A stretch of 16,235 nt of DNA from Oscillospiraceae bacterium. Lineage in GTDB: Bacteria > Bacillota_A > Clostridia > Oscillospirales > Oscillospiraceae. This document shows positions 6,962 to 13,200 of the stretch, piece by piece; positions within the stretch are counted from its first letter, which is position 1; every line of letters begins with the position of its first letter. Made by a program: the position numbers and the translations under genes. The stretch covers positions 1 through 16,235 of the forward strand of contig JAFYVA010000092.1 of NCBI GenBank assembly GCA_017549325.1, given 5' to 3'. The notes under the pieces are model-generated. The model did no database searches. It had not been told where the DNA came from and saw nothing but the letters and a program-made list of their open reading frames with translations.

Positions 6962-6994
6962 ACCACCCACCCCAAGTGGATGGGTGGTCTTTTC
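6962..6994 (+). terminator. Terminator of the ytr-like operon
   Basis: An 8-bp stem pairs 6962-6969 with 6981-6988 (ACCACCCA against TGGGTGGT), with extra CC/GG pairing inside, followed by CTTTTCT. It is a plausible intrinsic terminator. It ends only about 30 nt before the next start codon. Confidence 0.75.
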
Positions 6995-7023
6995 TACCCT
7001 AAAATGAGGCGAAAAAAGAGAAC

Positions 7024-7815
7024 ATGAAAGAAGAAACGATACGAAGACGGCGAAAGAACCACCGACAGCGGCGGAATCTGGGCTGTCTGATGAGCGCGGT
7101 GCTGCTCCTCGTGCTGGTGCTGGGTCTGCTGCTCCTGCGGTCAGAGGGACGGGAAAACGACACCGTCCGCGCCTTCGCCGAGGCCAATGACTTATCGGTG
7201 GATGCCTGGCCCGTGGAACTGGTGGAGCTGCTGGAGAAGAATCCCGAGACGGAATCGTTTGTGCTGAACTACCCCCTCAAGAAGGATTTGTGCCCCGAAA
7301 TTGATTTGAGTGAACATTTGAACGCAGACATCACTCCCCTGCTGCTGCAATGGGACGAGCGGTGGGGTTACAGTCGCTACGCCGGAGAGCTGATGGGCCT
7401 GTCCGGCTGCGGGCCCACATGTCTTTCCATGGTGTGTCTGTACCTGCTGAACGATCCGACGCTGACACCTCGATATGTGGCTGCTTTTGCCGAGGAGCAT
7501 GGCTACAGTGAGCGGGGTAGTGGCAGCGCGTGGACGCTGATCTCCGTGGGCGGCGAGCAGCTTGGCTTGGAGGTGGAGGAGCTTCCCCTGCACAAAGAGA
7601 CGATTCTCCGTGAGTTGGAAGCGGGAAACCCCGTCATCTGTGTGGTGGGCGCGGGAGACTTCACCACCACGGGACATTTTATCGTGCTGACGGGCTGCAC
7701 CGAGGAAGGAGTGTCCGTCAACGACCCCAACAGCACCGTCCGCTCGGCGCAGGTATGGGACTTGGAGCAGGTGATGGAGCAGATAAAAAATCTGTGGGCC
7801 TGCCGCGCAAAATAA
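7024..7815 (+). CDS. Membrane-anchored C39-like papain-fold protein
   Basis: This 263-residue protein has a basic N-terminus, one membrane segment (residues 21-38) and an exported C-terminal domain resembling the C39-like peptidase family of papain fold. Visible catalytic-type residues are Q109 in LLLQWDERW, C129 in LSGCGPTC, H218 in TTGHFIVLTG and D234 in VNDPNS, matching the usual Gln-Cys-His-Asp set. Substrate is unknown; family members include bacteriocin-leader proteases and uncharacterised cell-surface hydrolases, and no ABC transporter is fused here. No good ribosome binding site precedes the ATG; the nearest is AAAAGAG. A start at the ATG at 7090 would remove the basic N-terminus, so 7024 is kept with some doubt. 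No promoter is clear in the 30 nt between the preceding terminator and the start. Confidence 0.8.
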   Translation: MKEETIRRRRKNHRQRRNLGCLMSAVLLLVLVLGLLLLRSEGRENDTVRAFAEANDLSVDAWPVELVELLEKNPETESFVLNYPLKKDLCPEIDLSEHLNADITPLLLQWDERWGYSRYAGELMGLSGCGPTCLSMVCLYLLNDPTLTPRYVAAFAEEHGYSERGSGSAWTLISVGGEQLGLEVEELPLHKETILRELEAGNPVICVVGAGDFTTTGHFIVLTGCTEEGVSVNDPNSTVRSAQVWDLEQVMEQIKNLWACRAK

Positions 7816-7826
7816 ATACGCAAGAA

Positions 7827-7855
7827 GCCCCGTCCGTGAGGACGGGGCGTTGTCA
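7827..7855. terminator. Bidirectional terminator between C39-like gene and rluD
   Basis: A perfect 9-bp GC-rich stem pairs 7827-7835 with 7840-7848 around a GTGA loop. The genes on both sides converge on it. Tails are only moderately T-rich on either strand (GTTGTCATTT and TTCTTGCG). Confidence 0.8.
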
Positions 7856-7856
7856 T

Positions 7857-8774
7857 TTAGGTGCTGTGGCGGTATTTTCTCAGCTGTACTTCGAACTCCT
7901 CCGGCAGGGGGCAGGAGAGAACAACTTCCTCCCCTGTACGGGGGTGAATGAAGCGAAGTCCCACGGCGTGGAGGCACTGGCCTGTGAGGCCGGGTACGGG
8001 CTTTTTCCCGCCGTAGACGGTGTCGCCTAAGATGGGGTGGCCGATGTGGGCGAGGTGGACGCGGATCTGATGGGTGCGGCCTGTCTCCAAGTGGCAGCGC
8101 AGATGGGTTACGCCGTTGTAGCGGGCGATGACCTCCCAGTGGGTGACGGCGTGGCGGCTGTTATGGCTCGTGACGCACATCTTCTTGCGGTCGGTGTGGT
8201 GCCGTCCGATAGGGGCGTCGATGGTGCCGCTGTCCTCGCGGAAGTTGCCGAGAGCGAGGCACTCGTAGGTACGGGCGAGGCTGTGGTCGGATAACTGCGC
8301 AGAAAGCCCCAGATGGGCGGCATCGTTCTTCGCCGCGATAATGAGGCCGCTGGTGTCGCGGTCGATGCGATGGACGATGCCGGGGCGCTTCTCGCCGCCC
8401 ACGCCGCTCAACGAGTCGCCGCAGTGGTGGAGCAAGGCGTTCACCAGTGTGCCGTCAGGGTGACCGGGTGCGGGATGCACCACCAGACCCACGGGCTTGT
8501 TGATGACGATGACGTCGTCATCCTCGTAGACCACATCCAGCGGGATATCCTGTGCTGCCACTTCCGTCTCCTCGGCTTCGGGGAGCGTTACCTCCACCGT
8601 TTCGCCGCCTGCAAGACGGCTGCTTTTGGTGGCAGCCTTGCCGTTTACGGTGACGCAGCCGCTCTCCAACAGCCGCGCCGCTGCGCTGCGGCTGACTCCC
8701 TCGCAGTTGGCCGCCACGAAAGCGTCGAGACGTGCGCCCTTATCTTCACTTGTCGCCGTCAGTTGAAGCGTCAT
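7857..8774 (-). CDS. RluD-family 23S rRNA pseudouridine synthase
   Basis: Enzymes of this family convert uridines to pseudouridine in large-subunit rRNA. The 305-residue product has an N-terminal S4 RNA-binding domain (RLDAFVAANCEGVSRSAAARL and SGCVTVNG, about residues 15-65) and a catalytic domain with VINKPVGLVVHP, the motif HRIDRDTSGL whose catalytic aspartate is D138, and the C-terminal motif TGRTHQIRVHLAHIGHPILGD. The start at 8774 has AAGGAAG 7 nt upstream. It overlaps the end of lspA by 29 nt, so the pair is translationally coupled. lspA next to this gene is the common Firmicute order. The exact target uridines cannot be told from sequence, so the symbol is left blank although rluD is the usual name. 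Confidence 0.93.
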   Translation of the reverse strand: MTLQLTATSEDKGARLDAFVAANCEGVSRSAAARLLESGCVTVNGKAATKSSRLAGGETVEVTLPEAEETEVAAQDIPLDVVYEDDDVIVINKPVGLVVHPAPGHPDGTLVNALLHHCGDSLSGVGGEKRPGIVHRIDRDTSGLIIAAKNDAAHLGLSAQLSDHSLARTYECLALGNFREDSGTIDAPIGRHHTDRKKMCVTSHNSRHAVTHWEVIARYNGVTHLRCHLETGRTHQIRVHLAHIGHPILGDTVYGGKKPVPGLTGQCLHAVGLRFIHPRTGEEVVLSCPLPEEFEVQLRKYRHST

Positions 8775-9246
8775 CGTTTTTCTTCCTTGCGTCAAATTTT
8801 TCGTACAGCCACAGGTAGTACACCGCGCCCAGAATGGCGCCCACCACCACGAAGCAGTCGGCCACATTGAACACGGGGTAGCTGAACACGGTCAGATCAA
8901 ACATATCCACCACAAAGCCCAGACGAATGCGGTCGATGATGTTGCCGATGCCGCCGCCCAAAATCAGCAGGCAGGCGAGCACGCCCAGCGGGTGACGGAC
9001 AATGCCTCGGATCAGCAGATAGGCCAGCACGATCATCATCACCGCCGTCACGGCGATGAGCAGCACCGTCTTGCCCGACATACTGGACCAGGCCGCACCG
9101 TAGTTGTGCACGCGCGTCAGCTGCATAAAGCCGGGGAGAAAAGCAGTGCTCTCGCCCAGCTCCAGATGGCTCACCGTCCACGCCTTCAATGCCTGATCGC
9201 CGGTGACCATGGCGGCCAGCGCGGCAATATAGATCAGAAATCGCAT
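8746..9246 (-). CDS. lspA: Lipoprotein signal peptidase (signal peptidase II)
   Basis: LspA is an inner-membrane aspartyl protease that removes signal peptides from diacylglyceryl-modified prolipoproteins. The 166-residue protein has the family length and four hydrophobic segments. Conserved blocks are TGDQALKAW, THV-like TRVHNYGAAWS, GGGIGNIIDRIRLGFVVDMFD and FNVADCFVVVGA. The catalytic pair would be D114 and D130. The start at 9246 has GAGGT 9 nt upstream and a good promoter before that. A longer in-frame opening to 9306 would begin inside the promoter. The C-terminal tail is charged (KKNDDASTDGDK). Two lipoproteins encoded in this window are natural substrates. Confidence 0.96.
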   Translation of the reverse strand: MRFLIYIAALAAMVTGDQALKAWTVSHLELGESTAFLPGFMQLTRVHNYGAAWSSMSGKTVLLIAVTAVMMIVLAYLLIRGIVRHPLGVLACLLILGGGIGNIIDRIRLGFVVDMFDLTVFSYPVFNVADCFVVVGAILGAVYYLWLYEKFDARKKNDDASTDGDK

Positions 9247-9277
9247 AGCTTTCTTACCTCGTTTTCTCGTTTTCCCT

Positions 9278-9306
9278 ATCATACCCCAGCGGCGGAGGAT
9301 TTGCAA
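9278..9306 (-). promoter_or_regulatory. Promoter of lspA-rluD
   Basis: On the minus strand, TTGCAA (9301-9306) and TATGAT (9278-9283) are separated by exactly 17 nt. The leader would be only about 25 nt. It is divergent from the tRNA promoter just to the right. Confidence 0.65.
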
Positions 9307-9315
9307 CGATTCTAC

Positions 9316-9343
9316 TTGCTTTTTTGCAAATCTTGTGTATAAT
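9316..9343 (+). promoter_or_regulatory. Promoter of tRNA-Ala
   Basis: A perfect -10 TATAAT (9338-9343) is preceded after 16 nt by TTGCTT (9316-9321). The tRNA 5' end is 21 nt after the -10 box, leaving a short 5' leader for RNase P. Confidence 0.65.
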
Positions 9344-9364
9344 GAACAGAGTTAAAAAGCATAG

Positions 9365-9440
9365 GGGCCTATAGCTCAGCTGGGAGAGCGTACGGTTCGC
9401 ATCCGTAAGGTCGTCGGTTCGATCCCGATTAGGTCCACCA
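9365..9440 (+). tRNA. tRNA-Ala (anticodon CGC)
   Basis: The 76-nt cloverleaf is complete. The acceptor stem pairs GGGCCTA with TAGGTCC and includes the G3-U70 wobble, the key identity element for alanyl-tRNA synthetase. The D stem is GCTC/GAGC, the anticodon stem TACGG/CCGTA around loop TTCGCAT (anticodon CGC, reading GCG), the variable loop AGGTC, and the T stem GTCGG/CCGAT around TTCGATC. The discriminator A and CCA are encoded. It stands alone with its own promoter and terminator. Confidence 0.97.
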
Positions 9441-9443
9441 ACG

Positions 9444-9470
9444 AAAAACACCGCGCCAGCGGTGTTTTTT
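9444..9470. terminator. Shared bidirectional terminator of tRNA-Ala and the kinase gene
   Basis: ACACCGC and GCGGTGT pair around GCCA, flanked by A-tract 9444-9448 and T-tract 9465-9470. It therefore works as an intrinsic terminator on both strands. The stop codon of the convergent minus-strand gene lies in the T-tract (9469-9471). Confidence 0.9.
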
Positions 9471-10053
9471 ATTCTGCTTTCAAATACACCTCGCAGCGGC
9501 GGCGCAAATCGAAGGCGTCAAAATACCGCTCCTCCATGGGGATCCAGCGCGCAGTGAAAGCGGCCAGACCGTCTGCGCCGTTGCGGACAAGAATGCGCCG
9601 GCGCTGCAAATCCTCGTCAACCTCAAGGAAAATATGGAGGTCATAGTGGTCCCACAGCTCCGGGTGGCAGGAGTAAGACCCCTCCACGATGGTCAGATTT
9701 GTGGGGATAAGGGAAATTGCCTTTTGCAGCGACATGGTGTGGCAGTCGAAGGGGCGGTAGGCAAAGGGAAGCCCCTTTTTCAGCATCACGAGCACATCGG
9801 TTATAAACCGCTCATGGTCAATATTGCCGCCCGCCTGCGCCAAACGCTCTGCGGTGCGCTGCTGGGGGCGCAGAAAGAACTCGTCCATGTGGACGGTGTT
9901 GCAGAGAAAATACTCTTCCAGCTCCCGTGCCAGCGTCGTTTTGCCTGCGGCGCAGCGGCCGTCAATGGCGACGATGGCGCGGTCATTATGCTCCAAAACC
10001 TTCTCGATAGCCGCGATGGCTGCGGAAAGCGGTGTGTTTGTATTCAGCGCCAT
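9469..10053 (-). CDS. Uridine-kinase-like P-loop NTPase
   Basis: The 194-residue cytoplasmic protein belongs to the uridine kinase/phosphoribulokinase-like group of P-loop kinases. It has Walker A DGRCAAGKTTL, a substrate-side acidic motif VHMDEFFL, a conserved FDCHTMSL loop, then TIVEGSYSCHPELWDHYDLHIFLEVDE resembling the second acidic strand and the lid entrance, and RWIPMEERYF near the end. Such proteins phosphorylate nucleosides or small alcohols; the substrate here is not certain, and it is shorter than classical Udk (about 210). The ATG at 10053 follows AGGAGGTG with only one nt between, an unusually tight spacing. A longer in-frame opening to 10095 lacks any ribosome site. No clear promoter is seen; nagB upstream ends in its own terminator. 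Confidence 0.8.
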   Translation of the reverse strand: MALNTNTPLSAAIAAIEKVLEHNDRAIVAIDGRCAAGKTTLARELEEYFLCNTVHMDEFFLRPQQRTAERLAQAGGNIDHERFITDVLVMLKKGLPFAYRPFDCHTMSLQKAISLIPTNLTIVEGSYSCHPELWDHYDLHIFLEVDEDLQRRRILVRNGADGLAAFTARWIPMEERYFDAFDLRRRCEVYLKAE

Positions 10054-10054
10054 A

Positions 10055-10062
10055 CACCTCCT
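10055..10062 (-). promoter_or_regulatory. Unusually close ribosome binding site of the kinase gene
   Basis: AGGAGGTG on the minus strand ends one nt before the ATG at 10053, so the GGAGG core is only 3 nt from it. A strong complement at short spacing may lower translation. It still supports 10053 over any upstream start. Confidence 0.6.
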
Positions 10063-10115
10063 GCGTGGGAAAACTCTATGGAGAGCGTACCGCAAAATGC
10101 GGCACCCGTCAAGAG

Positions 10116-10145
10116 AAAAAATCCCGCCCGAAGGCGGGATTTTTT
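10116..10145. terminator. Terminator after nagB
   Basis: ATCCCGCC (10121-10128) pairs with GGCGGGAT (10133-10140), flanked by A and T tracts on either side. On the minus strand, the direction of nagB, the loop reads TTCG closed by C-G, an exceptionally stable tetraloop, and the stem is followed by a run of six T. Confidence 0.92.
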
Positions 10146-10157
10146 AGCGATGAGAGA

Positions 10158-10913
10158 TTACTTGCAAACGGCCACGCCTGCGGCGGTCAGCTTGCTGAGG
10201 GCGGCCTCGTCGGCCACCACCACCACATCCTTGTGCAGCTGCAGGATGGAGGCGGGGCACTGGGGAGTGATGGGTCCGCAGAAGGCGGCATAGAGCGCAT
10301 CGGCCTTGTCGGCGCCGCTGGCGATCAGCAGCACGCGGCGGGCGGCCATAATGCAGCCCACACCCATGGTCAGAGCCTGACGGGGCACCTCATCGGCAGA
10401 GGCGAAGAAGCGGGCGTTGGCATCGATGGTGCTCTCGGTCAGATCCACCACATGGGTCTCCTTGGTGAAGTGATCGTCGGGCTCATTGAAGCCAATGTGG
10501 CCGTTACGGCCCAGACCCAGCAGCTGCAGGTCGGCCCAGCCCAGAGACTCCACCAGTGCATCGTAGCGGGCGCACTCGGCCTCGGCATCGGCAGCCAGAC
10601 CGTCGGGCACATTGGTGTTGGCCACATCGATGTCCACATGGTTGAACAGGTTATCCTGCATGAAATAGCGGTAGCTCTGATCGTGGGTGGGGGCCAGACC
10701 CTTGTACTCGTCCAGATTCACGGACTTGACATTCTTGAAGCTGATGTCACCCTCGGCCACCATCTCGGCCAGACGCTTATACGCGCCCACGGGGGTGGAG
10801 CCGGTAGCCAGACCCAGCACGCAGCTGGGGTTACGGATGACCTCGGCGGCGATGATGTGTGCGGCGCGACGGCTCATGGAAGCGTAGTCGGCGGTCTGAT
10901 AAATCTTAACCAT
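10158..10913 (-). CDS. nagB: Glucosamine-6-phosphate deaminase
   Basis: NagB converts glucosamine 6-phosphate to fructose 6-phosphate and ammonia, linking amino-sugar breakdown to glycolysis. The 251-residue protein has the length of the monomeric Firmicute type, which lacks the allosteric C-terminus of the 266-residue E. coli enzyme. Motifs are LGLATGSTPVGAY (phosphate loop), NLDEYKGL with catalytic-type D68, and GLGRNGHIGFNEP with H139 and E144. N137 stands where the E. coli enzyme has an aspartate, as is common in Firmicute enzymes as far as I recall. The start at 10913 is set by AGGAGGAA 7 nt upstream. No nagA or nagE is adjacent, so nagB is a single-gene unit between two terminators here. 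Confidence 0.97.
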   Translation of the reverse strand: MVKIYQTADYASMSRRAAHIIAAEVIRNPSCVLGLATGSTPVGAYKRLAEMVAEGDISFKNVKSVNLDEYKGLAPTHDQSYRYFMQDNLFNHVDIDVANTNVPDGLAADAEAECARYDALVESLGWADLQLLGLGRNGHIGFNEPDDHFTKETHVVDLTESTIDANARFFASADEVPRQALTMGVGCIMAARRVLLIASGADKADALYAAFCGPITPQCPASILQLHKDVVVVADEAALSKLTAAGVAVCK

Positions 10914-10968
10914 AGGATATTTCCTCCTCATATACAGAAAATAAAAGGGAATTTTCACTAACTATCTT

Positions 10969-10997
10969 ATTATACAATCCTTTTTTCAAGAACGCAA
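10969..10997 (-). promoter_or_regulatory. Promoter of nagB
   Basis: On the minus strand, TTGCGT (10992-10997) and a perfect TATAAT (10969-10974) are 17 nt apart. The -35 box overlaps the foot of the preceding hairpin at 10996-11026. Confidence 0.65.
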
Positions 10998-11026
10998 GAC
11001 CCGCATCCTATCAGGATACGGGTCTT
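10996..11026 (-). terminator. Hairpin after the MATE gene, probable terminator
   Basis: Arms 10996-11009 and 11013-11026 pair over 14 positions around a 3-nt loop. The single mismatch (11004/11018) is a G-U wobble in the minus-strand RNA only, which points to function on that strand. The downstream U-tract is poor (GCGTTCTT), so termination may be incomplete. Confidence 0.65.
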
Positions 11027-11035
11027 GGAAAAGAT

Positions 11036-12421
11036 TTATTGCATAGAAAGCTCTGCCTTGCGCTTCCACTTGCCGCGGCGGAAGAAGAGGGTGTGGATCA
11101 CGGCGCCCAGTGCCCAGCAGATCAGCAGGGAGCCCCACAGTGCTTCGGGGCGGCCGTTGGGCCACTCAGCACAGGCGGTGAAATGAGCCAGCGTATAGGC
11201 CAGCGGGACACGGACAATGATGGTGGTGATAAGGGAGATCCACATGGGGGTCATGGTGTCGCCCGCACCGCGCATGACACCGCCCAGAGTTTGGGATACG
11301 GCCATGCAGATATAGCCCACGGCCAGGATCCGCATCATACGGGTGGCCAGATCGATGAGCTCGGGGGTGTCGGTAAAGAGGTCGAAGAGGAAGGGACCAA
11401 AGATAAGAATGATGACAGTGATGGCGGCGGAGATGGCCACATTCATGATCATACCCTGCTTCGTACCCTGATGAACGCGATCGAGACGGCGGGCGCCCAC
11501 ATTTTGCCCCGTATAGACGGTCATGGCCTGACCGAAGGACAGGTTGGGCAGCATGGCGAAGCCGTCCACGCGCATGATGACCACGGCGCAGGCGATGATC
11601 ATCTCGCCCATGCTGTTGGTCAGCGCCTGCACTGTCAGCATGGCCACGGAAATGATGGCCTGGGTGATGCCGGAGGGCAGACCCAGCTTTACGATACGCA
11701 ATGCGATGTCCTTGCTGAGGCGCAGCATGGGCCACTTCAGATCAAATACGCTGGTCATGCGCATCAGCTTAATGAGGCAGAGGATGGCGGAGATGCCCTG
11801 GGCGATAACGGTGGCCAGTGCCACACCGGGAACGCCCATGCCGATGCCGGCCACGAACCAGATGTCCAGCACGATATTCAGACCGGCAGACACCAACAGA
11901 AACAGCAGTGCCGACACCGAATCGCCCAGACCGCGGAGGATGCCGGAGAGGATGTTATAGAAAGTAAAGCCGATGGCACCGAGGAAATAGAGCGTCAGAT
12001 AGTCGGCGCACCACTCGTAGATGCTGATCGGCGTATCCAGCAGCGACAGCATGGGGCGGGTAATGCCCACGCCGATGACCATGGTGGCGATGGTAGCAAT
12101 AAAGCCCAGCGTGATACAGTTTCCCACGGCGCGGGAGAGTTTTTCGCGGGCACCGGCACCGAAATACTGGCTTACCACAATGCCGGCACCGGTGGCAACG
12201 CCGACGAACAGAGCCAGCAGCAGGTTGAGGATAGGAGCAGCGCTGCCCACGGCGGACAGAGCCAGGTCACCGATGTATTTGCCCACCACGATGGAGTCCA
12301 CCGTGTTGTACATCTGCTGGGCAAAGTTTCCGATAAGCATCGGAACGGAGAACTCCAGCAAGCGCTTCCACGGCGCGCCCTCGGTCATGTTGTGGGCGGC
12401 AAAAAGCTCTCTGATTTTCAA
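11036..12421 (-). CDS. MATE-family multidrug/toxin efflux transporter
   Basis: MATE proteins export cationic drugs or metabolites in exchange for Na+ or H+. This 461-residue integral membrane protein has about twelve hydrophobic segments in two halves. Family sequences include SVPMLIGNFAQQMYNTVDSIVVGKYIG near the N-terminus and SFGQAMTVYTGQNVGARRLDR in the second half, with MRGAGDTMTPMW near the end. The start is inferred to be TTG at 12421, preceded by AGAGG 9 nt upstream and by a promoter at 12468-12496. A longer opening to 12496 begins in the -35 box. An internal ATG at 12388 lacks a ribosome site. Substrate cannot be told. The gene has its own promoter and terminator. Confidence 0.93.
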   Translation of the reverse strand: MKIRELFAAHNMTEGAPWKRLLEFSVPMLIGNFAQQMYNTVDSIVVGKYIGDLALSAVGSAAPILNLLLALFVGVATGAGIVVSQYFGAGAREKLSRAVGNCITLGFIATIATMVIGVGITRPMLSLLDTPISIYEWCADYLTLYFLGAIGFTFYNILSGILRGLGDSVSALLFLLVSAGLNIVLDIWFVAGIGMGVPGVALATVIAQGISAILCLIKLMRMTSVFDLKWPMLRLSKDIALRIVKLGLPSGITQAIISVAMLTVQALTNSMGEMIIACAVVIMRVDGFAMLPNLSFGQAMTVYTGQNVGARRLDRVHQGTKQGMIMNVAISAAITVIILIFGPFLFDLFTDTPELIDLATRMMRILAVGYICMAVSQTLGGVMRGAGDTMTPMWISLITTIIVRVPLAYTLAHFTACAEWPNGRPEALWGSLLICWALGAVIHTLFFRRGKWKRKAELSMQ

Positions 12422-12430
12422 AATAAATCG

Positions 12431-12435
12431 CCTCT
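12431..12435 (-). promoter_or_regulatory. Ribosome binding site fixing the MATE start
   Basis: AGAGG on the minus strand lies 9 nt before TTG at 12421. No ATG has comparable support, so this site decides for the non-ATG start. Confidence 0.6.
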
Positions 12436-12467
12436 TTTCGAGAAATAGCGTAGTTTTACAAACAAAT

Positions 12468-12496
12468 AGTATAGCACGGATTTTGATGGTGTGCAA
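12468..12496 (-). promoter_or_regulatory. Promoter of the MATE gene
   Basis: On the minus strand, TTGCAC (12491-12496) and TATACT (12468-12473) are separated by 17 nt, giving a leader of about 40 nt. A small dyad GCAAG/CTTGC (12493-12497 and 12505-12509) covers the -35 edge. Confidence 0.7.
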
Positions 12497-12579
12497 GACA
12501 GAAGCTTGCGTGGTTTATACAAAACTTGTCGCCTTTTGTGCTCTGCGGTGTTGAGAGATGACCAAAACCACATCCGATA

Positions 12580-12608
12580 TTGAAAGAAAGCGTGTGCTGT
12601 GATACAAT
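12580..12608 (+). promoter_or_regulatory. Promoter of the second lipoprotein gene
   Basis: TTGAAA (12580-12585) and TACAAT (12603-12608) are 17 nt apart, about 54 nt before the start codon. It is divergent from the MATE promoter. Confidence 0.7.
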
Positions 12609-12661
12609 GGCCGACAGAACAATTTGTGCTGTCCTTCTATGGGAAGAAAGGAGCGAATGTG

Positions 12662-13135
12662 ATGAAAAAACTACTGTGCCTGCTGCTGTGTGCCGCGACG
12701 GTGCTCTCTCTTGCTGCCTGCGGGAAGAGTGAAACGCAGAAAGAGGTAGACCTCAAAGCCGTTGCGGCGGCGGCGGTAGAGGAACTGACCGCGCAGGGTG
12801 CGATGCTGATCCCTGAGGAGAACCCCGACTACATCGAGGGGGTCTATCCCGGCCTTACGGCGGTGGAGACAAAGCAGTTGGTGGTGTATTTCCCGCCGGT
12901 GATCGGCTTTGCCTGTGAGATCGTGATGGTGGAGGTGGCATCGGGTGATGATGTAGAGGCCGTTCGCGGCATTCTGCAGGCCCGCATTGATGATGCTGCC
13001 GACGACACATTCTATGCAGAGAACGCCGAGGGCTGGAAAAACGGTGCCGAGATCTATGTCAACGGCAACTTCGTGGTGCTCTGCGCCCTGCCTGCCGACA
13101 TGACCGCCCCCGCGGCCCTGAAAGCGGAGTTTTGA
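12662..13135 (+). CDS. Lipoprotein resembling DUF4358 proteins
   Basis: The 157-residue product begins with a lipoprotein signal (MKKLLCLLLCAATVLSLAAC), with C20 as the lipidation site. The mature part resembles the small Firmicute lipoproteins annotated DUF4358, judged by EIVMVEVASGDDVEAVRGIL followed by a C-terminal block NGAEIYVNGNFVVLCAL. That match is from memory and not tested. The function of that family is unknown. AAAGGAG lies 8 nt before the ATG at 12662; in-frame sequence upstream of it contains the -10 box and is not coding. It has its own promoter and terminator and no obvious partner gene. Confidence 0.85.
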   Translation: MKKLLCLLLCAATVLSLAACGKSETQKEVDLKAVAAAAVEELTAQGAMLIPEENPDYIEGVYPGLTAVETKQLVVYFPPVIGFACEIVMVEVASGDDVEAVRGILQARIDDAADDTFYAENAEGWKNGAEIYVNGNFVVLCALPADMTAPAALKAEF

Positions 13136-13150
13136 GAAAACAAATCAACA

Positions 13151-13184
13151 AAAAATCGTCCCCCGTTGAGGGGGACGATTTTTA
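13151..13184. terminator. Bidirectional terminator between lipoprotein and nifJ
   Basis: A 10-bp stem (13155-13164 with 13170-13179, ATCGTCCCCC against GGGGGACGAT) around GTTGA is flanked by A and T tracts. It can stop both convergent genes. Confidence 0.92.
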
Positions 13185-13200
13185 TTGCGTTTTGGGGAGA

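Noticed and set aside
8775..8867. N-terminal extension of the pseudouridine synthase
   Set aside because: The extra 31 residues have no family similarity and lie within the lspA coding region. AAGGAAG at 8782-8788 supports 8774.
10090..10102. Small palindrome CCGCA-AAA-TGCGG upstream of the kinase gene
   Set aside because: It is short, has no adjacent promoter to act on and is not repeated in the window.
11039..12448. Open frame of 469 codons opposite the MATE gene
   Set aside because: The product is H-, G- and Q-rich and featureless. The minus-strand MATE frame is certain.
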